Assembly: GCF_013282155.1 (NCBI RefSeq)
Contig: NZ_BLWI01000001.1
Coordinates: forward strand, 124,001 to 188,000
Length of the DNA: 64,000 nt
From: Sulfitobacter sp. HGT1
Lineage (GTDB): Bacteria; Pseudomonadota; Alphaproteobacteria; Rhodobacterales; Rhodobacteraceae
Direction of reading: 5' to 3'
In this document: one piece after another, positions 1-8,547 of the stretch
How the letters are laid out: every line of letters begins with the position of its first letter
Position numbering within the stretch: position 1 is the stretch's first letter
Translations under genes and position numbers: made by a program
Notes under the pieces: model-generated
Told to the model about the DNA's origin: nothing
Databases searched by the model: none
What the model saw: the letters and a program-made list of their open reading frames with translations, nothing else

Positions 1-1
1 T

Positions 2-3000
2 TTGGCAGTCTTCGACCACGCCGACCCTGATTTTCCGATTGCGATTGCGGCCATCAACAGCGCGCGCAGCGTCACACTGACCGGACCGAAACCCGAGCTA
101 CAGCGCTTTGGCAAATGGGTAAGAAAAACCTATCGTTTTGCATGTGTACAGCTTGATCTGGATTCCCCTTACCATTCGGTCTTGCTGGACCCTTACGAGG
201 CGCAGTTTCGTCATGCCTTGGGGGATTTTCAGCCGTCGGACGCTTTGGTCCGCTATTTCTCGTGCACCAGAGGGTACGAAGTGGCCGGAGCCGACTTGGG
301 GGCCGGATATTGGTGTGACAATCTGCGGCAACCCGTCTTGTTCCAATCCGCTGTTGAAAGCGCGATTGCGGCTGGCTTTGATTGTTTCCTTGAAATCGGT
401 GCCAGCCCTGTTTTGGCAAGCTACATCAGCGATAGCGCAAAAGCTGCGACAGGCGATGTCGTGGTCACCCGCACGCTTTCAAAAACAGACCCCAAGGGGG
501 TGAACCCCGTTGCGCGGGCCTTTGCGCGCGCGGTCCTGAGCGGCTGCGCGTTTGACGAAAGCAAAAGCTTTGCCCCCCTCAAGGGTCCGGCCATCGACCT
601 GCCACGCTATCCTTGGCAAAACACCCAGCTCAGGGCGACCGACAGCCCTGAAATCCAACGGCAGCTGGGGTTGAACAGCAGCTATCACACCCTTCTCGGG
701 GCTTCGGTTGCGTCTGATATCGGGGTGTGGCGACGTGATCTGGATGAACACGTCATACCCGCCTTGAAGGATCATAAACTGGGCGAGACCGTTTTGTTAC
801 CAGCCACTGCCATGGCAGAGATGGCCATTGCCGCAGCGCGTCAGGTTTCGGGCAATTCCTTGGTTGAGATCACGGATCTGGATCTGGTTGCGCCCGTGAT
901 TTTGTCAGGTGGCCAAGGGATTGAACTGCAAATGACCGCCAACCGCTCCACAGGTCAGATCGCGCTGCACTCTCGGGCACGGTTCAGTCAGGAACCGTTC
1001 AGGGAAAATATGCGGGCGCGGTTTTCTGTGCTTTCTACCGCACCCACGCCACCAAGCGCGCGCGCGCCGTTGCCCGTCACAGACGCCGAGAACCGGGGCC
1101 GTTTTATCTATGAAAACGCGGCGCGGTGTGGTCTGAATTATGGCCCCGCCTTTCAAGGCATCGCTGCTGTGCGTGTCGGCAATGGCATGGCCGAGGTGGT
1201 CTTGGCGGAGGGATTAACCCTGCGTCCCGGTTTTGTCCCGATCGGGGTCGATCCTGTCCAGATGGATTGTTTGCTTCATGGCATTCTTGAGATCAGCGGG
1301 ATTGGCCGGGGGTCGGATTTCGACCGCGCCGCGATGGGATTTGTGCCGATCCGTGTGGAGCGGATAAAAGTATTTGCGCCCGGCGAAGCGCTCAGCACAG
1401 GACGTATTGAGGTGCGCACGGTCGGCACCAAGTCTGCGCTTGTGGACGTCACCGGTTTTGACGCCGATGGGCAGCCGGTTGTGTGTTTTGAAGGTTTGCG
1501 CCTGCAAGCTTCGTTCTTGCTGGCACCCGTCGAATTTGACCAGCACGCCTATCATGTCACGGCCCGCCCGATCCTACCTTGTGTCGCAGCACTGGATGAC
1601 GGGGCCGTTGTGGCGTCGATTGCGCAGGCAGTGACACCTCAGGCAGAGGCCGACGATAGTAATCTGCTTTTGACCGCAGCAACGCATCAGGCAATCTGGT
1701 CTGTGGTGCGTGAACACGCAGACGACGACGGCGTTTACAAAATCGCCCACCCTCAGCATCGGGCAGAGCAAACGTTACTGGGAATGCTGGCCGCCTTGGA
1801 TCTTGCCGTTCCTGACGATGTGCCTGACCAGTGGCACCTGTCCAAGGTATCCGAGCTTCCGGAATCCAACGACATTGCCCATGGCCTATTGGAAGAACGC
1901 CCTGATCTGGTCTCCGACCTTTCCGTTTTGTTGCGTCTCCCGGATGCACTGCGACAGGTCTTGGCGACCGGGGCAGGGGCCTTGCCCGAACCTGAAACGC
2001 TTTATGGACGTGAAGCGCTGAAAACCTTGGGGAACATGCACCCAAAGGCCGCCCGGATATTGAGGATTGCGGTGAAAGGGCTGATAGGCTCGGTGCCTTG
2101 TGAAAACCGTGTGCGTGTCGGCGTCGTGGGTCATGACCTTTCGGCGTTACATGCGGTGCAGGGCTCCCATCCGGGTCTGGAAATCGTTGAAATCCGCAGA
2201 CCCTCTTTTGAGGGGGCTTCGGAACAAACTGAATTCGCGTCGGTCCCATGGGATAGCGCGGCGGGCTTTGATATCGTCGTCGTGCTGGCCCCTGCAACCC
2301 TTGTGAAACCGGATGCGGAAGCTTGGCTTCGAAGCGCGGTCAATGCAGGCGGCGCAGTCTTGATCCTGAACCAAAGCCTGCCCGCACTTGCTAAGGCCGC
2401 ATGCGTGACCACGCTGCACCCCGCCGATCAGGCACCAAGGACAGAGCGCCTTCAGCAGCGGTATGAACAGCACCTCGGGGTGCCAATGCAGCGTTTTGCG
2501 CTTCCTGATGACGCAGCCGGTGGCGATCTTTTGTTGGCGCGATTGCCTGCCGCTGCCGCCGATGACGAGATTGATCTGGCAAGCGGGGCCGACCCGTGGC
2601 TCGATGTTTGGCAAAGCCTTTATGGCCCGTGTCAAACGGCTTGGCACAGTCTTGAGCAGGTTACCCCCGCCGATGACACTGCACCTGTGTTGGTGAAACG
2701 ACCACAGGGCGCAAAAGCCACGCTGGCTGAAAGCTTGCTGTGTTTGAAGGCGGTGGTTCTGGAAGCTGCCCAAGCTGGCCGTCCGGTCATTGTTGCCTTG
2801 CCCAACGGGGCGCAGTTTCATGGCGCGCAGCCTGCCGATCCGGAACAATTTGCATTGTGGTGCAGCCTGCGCACCATATCGAACGAATATCCTGCGCTCA
2901 AGATCACTGTGATTGATGCGTGCGATCTGGATGATGCGACAGGTCTGTTGAAAGCGCTTCGCGCGCTTGCCCGATCTGCACCAGCTGAAACCGAGATTGT

Positions 3001-5215
3001 TTTGAGGTCCGACACCACACTGGGCTTGCGTGTTGAACTGGGGCTGCCAAAGCCCGCGCCTGGCCGCGCTTCGGACGAGGATACATCCCTGACACTGGCG
3101 TGCCTCGGTTCGCGGCGTCTGAACGGATTGTCGTGGCAACAAACCCAGCGGGCAAAGCTGGGTTCGAATGAGGTCGAGGTCGAAGTCGCGGCAACCGGGC
3201 TGAACTATCGCGATGTCATGTGGGCATTGGGCTTGCTGCCCGAAGAAGCCTTGGAGGCCGGATTTGTCGGCGCGACCCTTGGGTTGGAATGTGCGGGTAA
3301 AGTGGTGCGCGTTGGTGCTGACGTCTCAAAGGTGGCCGTCGGGGACCCTGTGATCGCTTTCGGGCCATCGTCCTTTGGCACGCATCTGGTGATCGAAGAC
3401 AGTTGGGTTACCGCCGTCCCGCCTGATCTGCCCCTTGATCAGGCGGCAACATTGCCGGTTTCATATTTCACCGCCCAATACGCGCTGGACTATCTCGCGC
3501 GACTTGGGGAGGGCGAAACGGTCTTGATCCACGGTGGTGCCGGTGGTGTTGGCCTTGCCGCCATTGCCGTGGCGCAGCGCGTTGGGGCGCGCGTCATCGC
3601 GACGGCGGGCAGCCCTGTGAAACAAAACCTATTGGCTGAACTGGGGGTGGATCATGTCTTGTCATCCCGGGACATGGTCTTTGTCAGCCAGATCCGCGAA
3701 ATCACTGATGGTCGGGGTTTGGACGTTGTCCTGAATTCGCTTGCCGGCCCCGCGATGGAGGCAAGTCTGGGATTGCTGCGGCCCTACGGACGCTTTCTGG
3801 AGCTTGGCAAACAGGACTATTACGCAAATACATCTGTCGGTTTACGCGCCCTCAAGGACAATATTTCCTACCACGGGATTGACGTCGACAGCTTGCTGGC
3901 CGACCGTCCGGAGATTGCAAAGGCTGTCCTGAAAGATGTGATGGCCCATGTGGCGGATGGCCAGTATCCCCCCTTGCCGATGACGGTTTTTGAGGCGGAG
4001 GATGTGGCAGAGGCTTTCCGGCTCATGCAACGGTCGGGGCAGATCGGCAAGGTTGTCGTGACCCCGCCAAACGTCGGCAGTCTGGCGTCATCGGAACCTG
4101 CTCAATCTCCAATGTTTATGGCACGCCCCGACGGGTGGCATGTCATCGCGGGCGGCTTGGGTGGTCTTGGCTTTGAATGGGCTGAAATTCTTCGGCAACG
4201 GGGTGCCAAGCGGTTGGCGCTGCTCAGCCGGTCTGGCAACCCTGCTGACGACGTCGCCACGCGCATCGAAAAATTGCGCAGCGATGGTGCGGAAGTGCGG
4301 ATTATTGCATGTGATATCACAAACAAGCCGACCCTGTTGTCGGCTCTGGACGCATTGCGCCGCGATGCACCACTGGCAGGCGTTTATCATACCGCGATGG
4401 TCTTGGAGGATCGTCGGCTTCAGGACATCGACGCCGCCTATCTGGATCAGGTGCTAACGGTGAAAACCCTTGGGACGGATAACCTTGATCAGGCGACCCG
4501 GTCGGACGATCTTCAGGCCTTTGTTGCGTTTACGTCGCTGGCGACGCTTGTCGGGAACATTGGGCAATCCGCTTATGTCGCGGCAAATGCCTATCAAGAG
4601 GCGGTGATCAAACGGCGGGTGGCGGATGGATTGGCAGGGCTCGCCGTGGGCTTTGGCGCGATTACGGATGTTGGATATGTGGCTCGGGACGAGGCACTGT
4701 CGAAGATGCTGTATCAGGTAACGGGCAAGCTACGGTTCCCGGCGGCAGTGGCGTTGGGCGCATTAACGCGCCTTCTGGAGCAGCCCTTGCCTGACCCTTG
4801 CGTCACACTTACCCAGATGGGGTGGGCAAGCGCTTTGGGTCAGCTCTCCGTGCTGGGTCATCCAAGTCACGAGCGCCTGCACAGACTGGCCGTGTCATCC
4901 GGTCAGGGGCAAAACTCGGGCACCCTGCGTGCTGATTTGTTGACACTAAGCCATGCGAAAGCGGTGAAACGAACAACCGAGTTTCTCAAGGCCGAAATCG
5001 CGGGGATTTTGCGGGTCTCGGCCAAATCTCTTTCTTCCACGCGGCCACTGGCAGAATACGGGATGGATTCGCTGATGGGGGTCGAGTTGGGCCTTGCGAC
5101 GCAGGACACGTTGGGGGACGATCTTCCGATGTCGGCCTTGGGGGACGACTCTACGATTGAGGGGATCGCCACCATGCTTGTGGACCACATCAAAGCAAGC
5201 GGTGGGGCCCAATGA
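2..5215 (+). CDS. Reducing polyketide/fatty-acid synthase, RkpA-like (5' partial)
   Basis: C-terminal 1737 residues of a modular type I synthase; the ketosynthase and the start of the acyltransferase lie upstream of the window. Domains in order: end of AT (to about 195), dehydratase (about 230-505, with HKLGETVLLP at H258, matching the DH HxxxxxxxxP pattern), a 500-residue linker with a degenerate methyltransferase-like look, enoylreductase (about 1075-1360, NADPH loop GGAGGVGLAA near 1178), ketoreductase (about 1376-1560, GGLGGLG, with S and Y of GQSAYVAANAY), and acyl carrier protein (GMDSL, phosphopantetheine Ser1690). A full reductive set implies a saturated, fatty-acid-like chain. There is no thioesterase, so release must come from another protein; the next gene, overlapping by 4 bp, is an alpha-oxoamine synthase. 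The order synthase, oxoamine synthase, SDR and KpsS-like protein recalls Sinorhizobium rkpA/G/H/J. Function is inferred from domains and context. Confidence 0.9.
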   Translation: MAVFDHADPDFPIAIAAINSARSVTLTGPKPELQRFGKWVRKTYRFACVQLDLDSPYHSVLLDPYEAQFRHALGDFQPSDALVRYFSCTRGYEVAGADLGAGYWCDNLRQPVLFQSAVESAIAAGFDCFLEIGASPVLASYISDSAKAATGDVVVTRTLSKTDPKGVNPVARAFARAVLSGCAFDESKSFAPLKGPAIDLPRYPWQNTQLRATDSPEIQRQLGLNSSYHTLLGASVASDIGVWRRDLDEHVIPALKDHKLGETVLLPATAMAEMAIAAARQVSGNSLVEITDLDLVAPVILSGGQGIELQMTANRSTGQIALHSRARFSQEPFRENMRARFSVLSTAPTPPSARAPLPVTDAENRGRFIYENAARCGLNYGPAFQGIAAVRVGNGMAEVVLAEGLTLRPGFVPIGVDPVQMDCLLHGILEISGIGRGSDFDRAAMGFVPIRVERIKVFAPGEALSTGRIEVRTVGTKSALVDVTGFDADGQPVVCFEGLRLQASFLLAPVEFDQHAYHVTARPILPCVAALDDGAVVASIAQAVTPQAEADDSNLLLTAATHQAIWSVVREHADDDGVYKIAHPQHRAEQTLLGMLAALDLAVPDDVPDQWHLSKVSELPESNDIAHGLLEERPDLVSDLSVLLRLPDALRQVLATGAGALPEPETLYGREALKTLGNMHPKAARILRIAVKGLIGSVPCENRVRVGVVGHDLSALHAVQGSHPGLEIVEIRRPSFEGASEQTEFASVPWDSAAGFDIVVVLAPATLVKPDAEAWLRSAVNAGGAVLILNQSLPALAKAACVTTLHPADQAPRTERLQQRYEQHLGVPMQRFALPDDAAGGDLLLARLPAAAADDEIDLASGADPWLDVWQSLYGPCQTAWHSLEQVTPADDTAPVLVKRPQGAKATLAESLLCLKAVVLEAAQAGRPVIVALPNGAQFHGAQPADPEQFALWCSLRTISNEYPALKITVIDACDLDDATGLLKALRALARSAPAETEIVLRSDTTLGLRVELGLPKPAPGRASDEDTSLTLACLGSRRLNGLSWQQTQRAKLGSNEVEVEVAATGLNYRDVMWALGLLPEEALEAGFVGATLGLECAGKVVRVGADVSKVAVGDPVIAFGPSSFGTHLVIEDSWVTAVPPDLPLDQAATLPVSYFTAQYALDYLARLGEGETVLIHGGAGGVGLAAIAVAQRVGARVIATAGSPVKQNLLAELGVDHVLSSRDMVFVSQIREITDGRGLDVVLNSLAGPAMEASLGLLRPYGRFLELGKQDYYANTSVGLRALKDNISYHGIDVDSLLADRPEIAKAVLKDVMAHVADGQYPPLPMTVFEAEDVAEAFRLMQRSGQIGKVVVTPPNVGSLASSEPAQSPMFMARPDGWHVIAGGLGGLGFEWAEILRQRGAKRLALLSRSGNPADDVATRIEKLRSDGAEVRIIACDITNKPTLLSALDALRRDAPLAGVYHTAMVLEDRRLQDIDAAYLDQVLTVKTLGTDNLDQATRSDDLQAFVAFTSLATLVGNIGQSAYVAANAYQEAVIKRRVADGLAGLAVGFGAITDVGYVARDEALSKMLYQVTGKLRFPAAVALGALTRLLEQPLPDPCVTLTQMGWASALGQLSVLGHPSHERLHRLAVSSGQGQNSGTLRADLLTLSHAKAVKRTTEFLKAEIAGILRVSAKSLSSTRPLAEYGMDSLMGVELGLATQDTLGDDLPMSALGDDSTIEGIATMLVDHIKASGGAQ

Positions 5216-6531
5216 GATCCCGTAAACCTCCCCTTTCTGCTGCCGACCGTGCCCGCGCGCTTAGCGCTGTCCGTGGCATGGGCCAAGCAAGCCCCAGCCC
5301 GACCAAAAGCCCCGCCTTTGATGCGGCGGCGGGCTATAAAGAGCGTCAGGTTCTGCGCCAGATGTCTTCGGCACATGGCATCGGGGACCCGACGTTCCGC
5401 CAGCTTGAGGGGCGACCGTCTGTGGTCAGCGATTTTGAGGGCAGGGACGTCTTGAACTTCGGGTCCTACGATTACCTCGGGCTTAATGCTGATCCCCGGC
5501 CCGGCAATGCCGCCAAGGATGCGATTGATCGCTATGGGGTCTCTGCTTCGGCCAGCCGTCTTGCCGGGGGGCAACGCCCGATACACCGGGAACTGGAAAC
5601 GGCGCTGGCCCGTCATTACGGCGTCGAAGATGCCATGACTTTTGTGTCGGGGCACGCGACCAATGTGTCGGTCATTTCGACAATCACGCAAAAAGACGAC
5701 CTGATTATCTATGACGCGTATATTCACAACAGTGCCTCGGTGGGGGCCGAATTATCCGCCGCGTCCCGCCGCAGCTTTCCTCACAATGATCTGGATGCAC
5801 TAGAAGCCCTGCTGGAGGAAAATGCAGGCCAATACCGCGCAACGCTGGTTGTGGTTGAAGGCCATTATTCGATGGATGGCGACATCCCCGACCTTAAGCG
5901 TTTGCTTGCCCTGAAGGCGCAGTTCGGGTTCTGGCTGATGGTGGACGAGGCCCATGGTCTTGGCTGTGTCGGAGCCACGGGAAAAGGCATTCGTGAAGTT
6001 TACAACGTGGCCGGAACCGAAGTTGATATCTGGATGGGCACGCTAAGCAAAACGCTAGGATCGACAGGCGGGTACGTGGCGGGCAGTGCCGCACTGATTG
6101 ACATCATCAAATACGAGGCACCGGGGTCGGTGTATTCTGTGGCCCTGTCGCCGCCGCTTGCTGCTGCGGCAGCCTGTTCCCTTTCGATCATGACGGCAGA
6201 GCCCGAGAGGGTCGCGAAACTCCATGCGCTCGGCAGGTTTTTCTTGGAAAGTGCCGCCGCCCACGGGCTCAATACGGGGACAAGTATCGGATCGTCTATC
6301 ATCCCCGTTATCATAGGCAATTCGGCCATCGCCGTGACGCTCAGCATGAAGCTGTTGGAGCGCGGCATACATGTGCTGCCCATCGCCTTTCCGGGCGTGC
6401 CGATGAACGCCGCGCGATTGCGGTTTTTTCTGACCTGCGACCACACCGAGGCGCAGATTTCCCATGCGCTGGCGGAAACCGCCAATCTCTTGGCGCAGCT
6501 GCGCAACAGCCCTTTGGCTGACATCAATTAG
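5212..6531 (+). CDS. Alpha-oxoamine synthase (AONS/serine palmitoyltransferase family), RkpG-like
   Basis: PLP enzyme of 439 residues that should condense an acyl thioester with an amino acid, losing CO2, to give an alpha-aminoketone. The PLP lysine lies in GTLSKTLGSTGG (K280), and VDEAHGLGCVG supplies the usual Asp and His. About 70 extra N-terminal residues precede the family core (LNFGSYDYLGL), so it is longer than BioF (about 390). The start overlaps the synthase stop as ATGA, so the two are translationally coupled. With no thioesterase on the synthase, the simplest reading is that this enzyme unloads the ACP-bound chain, as serine palmitoyltransferase does in sphingolipid synthesis. The amino-acid substrate cannot be read from sequence. 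A biotin role is unlikely, since no bio genes are nearby. Confidence 0.88.
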   Translation: MRSRKPPLSAADRARALSAVRGMGQASPSPTKSPAFDAAAGYKERQVLRQMSSAHGIGDPTFRQLEGRPSVVSDFEGRDVLNFGSYDYLGLNADPRPGNAAKDAIDRYGVSASASRLAGGQRPIHRELETALARHYGVEDAMTFVSGHATNVSVISTITQKDDLIIYDAYIHNSASVGAELSAASRRSFPHNDLDALEALLEENAGQYRATLVVVEGHYSMDGDIPDLKRLLALKAQFGFWLMVDEAHGLGCVGATGKGIREVYNVAGTEVDIWMGTLSKTLGSTGGYVAGSAALIDIIKYEAPGSVYSVALSPPLAAAAACSLSIMTAEPERVAKLHALGRFFLESAAAHGLNTGTSIGSSIIPVIIGNSAIAVTLSMKLLERGIHVLPIAFPGVPMNAARLRFFLTCDHTEAQISHALAETANLLAQLRNSPLADIN

Positions 6532-6550
6532 GAAGTTCAATAAATACGAT

Positions 6551-7387
6551 ATGGTTGGAACAAGTCCCCCCCTTCTGACACTTTGGATGTCCGGAGACCT
6601 TGATTGGCTTTCGGTTGCCTGCCTTAAATCGGCGGTGCGCTGCGGTCACGAGGTGCATCTGTACAGCTATGGCGAGGTTCCAAACCTTCCCCAAGGCGTG
6701 GTGCATAAAGATGCGCGCACGGTTGTCCCCGAAGATGAAATCTTTTTCTACGATGGCGTGGACCAGCCCGGCCGCTTTGGGTCTTCTGCACCCTTTTCGG
6801 ATGCTTTCCGTTACCGTTCCCAGCAACAACAGCGCGGCGTGTGGATGGATAGCGATATGTATTTCCTGCGCGAGATGGACCTGTCGCCGCCCATGATCCT
6901 GGCTTGGGAAACGCCCGAAAACCCGGACCCGCTGGCGACGTGGCAAAAAAACCTTGTCGGCAATGCCTTGATGAAGCTTCCGCCGAAATCGCCGCTCACG
7001 AAAGATCTCGTAAAGCTGACTTCGCGGCCCTATAAAATGCCGCCCTGGATTTCGAAAGACCTTGAAAGACGGGTGTTGGAAAAACTGCAAGGCAAACCAT
7101 TTTTCCCCGGCGCGGTCACCTATGCAACTGTGGGGCCGGTCGCGCTAACCTACTACGCGCAAAAGCGGAAGGTCTTTCCAAGTGTCAGACCCAGCCATCA
7201 TTTCTATCCGGTATTCTTTCAAGACGTCGACCGGTTCGGAGAGCAGGACGCGGCTTTTGTGGCCTCTTTATCGCCGGAAACCGGTGCAATTCACCTGTGG
7301 AACAGCGCTTTCAAACGCAGGTTCAACGCCGGCCTTCCCGAGGGAAGCTTTGCCGCACGATTGATGGAGGAAAGCCTGAATGCTTAA
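6551..7387 (+). CDS. DXD-type glycosyltransferase (GT32/GT8-like)
   Basis: Protein of 278 residues from the ATG at 6551. An in-frame ATG 87 bp upstream lies inside the preceding gene, and its extension is not glycosyltransferase-like. The N-terminus (LLTLWMSGDLDWLSVACL) followed by GHEVHLYSYG, and the metal/nucleotide-sugar motif WMDSDMYF, resemble capsular and LPS transferases with a sugar-binding DXD domain. A late HLWNSAF may be the family's C-terminal histidine region. It should be cytoplasmic, with a sugar-nucleotide donor. It overlaps the start of glf by 8 bp, so it probably acts in the same glycan pathway; galactose is a reasonable guess for the donor but is not shown by the sequence. 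Confidence 0.65.
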   Translation: MVGTSPPLLTLWMSGDLDWLSVACLKSAVRCGHEVHLYSYGEVPNLPQGVVHKDARTVVPEDEIFFYDGVDQPGRFGSSAPFSDAFRYRSQQQQRGVWMDSDMYFLREMDLSPPMILAWETPENPDPLATWQKNLVGNALMKLPPKSPLTKDLVKLTSRPYKMPPWISKDLERRVLEKLQGKPFFPGAVTYATVGPVALTYYAQKRKVFPSVRPSHHFYPVFFQDVDRFGEQDAAFVASLSPETGAIHLWNSAFKRRFNAGLPEGSFAARLMEESLNA

Positions 7388-8543
7388 GCCGAAGAATATC
7401 CTGATTGTTGGTGCGGGGTTTACCGGCGCGGTGGTCGCACGCAAACTGGCCGAAGCGGGGCATATGGCGACGGTGATTGACGAGCGGGGCCATGTTGCCG
7501 GCAATTGCCATACCGCGCGTGATGAAGAAACCGGTGTGATGGTCCATGTTTATGGGCCGCATATTTTTCACACGGATAATGCGCGCGTCTGGGAGTTCAT
7601 CAACCATCACTGCGAGATGATGCCCTACCGCCATCAAGTGCGTGCAAATGTCGGCGGCAAGATCTTTTCGATGCCGATCAATCTGCACACGATCAACCAG
7701 TTCTTTTCGACTTCGATGTCCCCCAAAGAGGCGCAAACCTTTGTTCAGGGGCTTGCCGAATGCGATGTCGACGACCCCACAACATTTGAAGAACAGGCGC
7801 TCAAATTTGTGGGGCGTGATATCTACGAAGCATTTTTCCGGGGCTATACGCTCAAGCAGTGGGGGCTAGAACCCAAACGCCTGCCTGCTTCCATCCTCAA
7901 ACGCCTGCCGCTGCGCTTTACCTATGACGACAACTATTTCGCCCACGGGTTTCAGGGCATCCCGCGCGACGGATACACAGCGGCGGTGGACTCCATTCTT
8001 GATCACCCGAACATCGTTGTCCGTCTGTCTACGACTGCTGAAAATCTTGATGGCGATGCGGGGTATGATCACGTTGTCTATACCGGGTCTTTGGACCGGT
8101 ATTTTGATCACACGCTTGGGCGGCTGGCATATCGGACTTTGCGCTTCGAAAAAGAGGTAAAGGATGCGCCCTATCAAGGGACCGCTGTGCTGAATTATTG
8201 CGATGTGGACGTGCCGTTCACCCGCATTACAGAGCATATGTATTTCGCCCCTTGGGAGGCCGGGAAATTTGACAAGTCGGTGATTTACACGGAGTTCAGC
8301 GAGACTGCCAAAGCCGGAGATATCCCTTATTATCCTGTGCGTCTGGTCGATGATATGGCGATGCTCGACAGCTATGTCAGCCTCGCAAACGCGACGTCTG
8401 GCGTTACCTTTGCGGGGCGATTGGGGACCTATGCGTATCTCGATATGGATGTTTCAATCGCACGCGCATTTGATGTAGCAGAACATATCGAAACTGCATT
8501 TGCGCAGGATAGAAAACCCGACGCATTCGTACACGAAATGTAA
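7380..8543 (+). CDS. glf: UDP-galactopyranose mutase
   Basis: FAD enzyme that converts UDP-galactopyranose to UDP-galactofuranose, the donor for Galf glycans. The 387 residues match the family length. The dinucleotide-binding loop GAGFTGAV is at residues 11-18, followed by the ID/E-RR-type motif (VIDERGHVAGNCH) and YGPHIFHT, all hallmarks of bacterial Glf. It overlaps the preceding glycosyltransferase, and the next gene, a GlfT2-like transferase, starts 4 bp after its stop. Producer and user of UDP-Galf are therefore in one operon. Confidence 0.96.
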   Translation: MLKPKNILIVGAGFTGAVVARKLAEAGHMATVIDERGHVAGNCHTARDEETGVMVHVYGPHIFHTDNARVWEFINHHCEMMPYRHQVRANVGGKIFSMPINLHTINQFFSTSMSPKEAQTFVQGLAECDVDDPTTFEEQALKFVGRDIYEAFFRGYTLKQWGLEPKRLPASILKRLPLRFTYDDNYFAHGFQGIPRDGYTAAVDSILDHPNIVVRLSTTAENLDGDAGYDHVVYTGSLDRYFDHTLGRLAYRTLRFEKEVKDAPYQGTAVLNYCDVDVPFTRITEHMYFAPWEAGKFDKSVIYTEFSETAKAGDIPYYPVRLVDDMAMLDSYVSLANATSGVTFAGRLGTYAYLDMDVSIARAFDVAEHIETAFAQDRKPDAFVHEM

Positions 8544-8547
8544 TTTA

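Noticed and set aside
5212-6531. Biotin synthesis (BioF) for the oxoamine synthase
   Set aside because: No other biotin genes are nearby, the protein has an unusual N-terminal extension, and it is coupled to a polyketide synthase.
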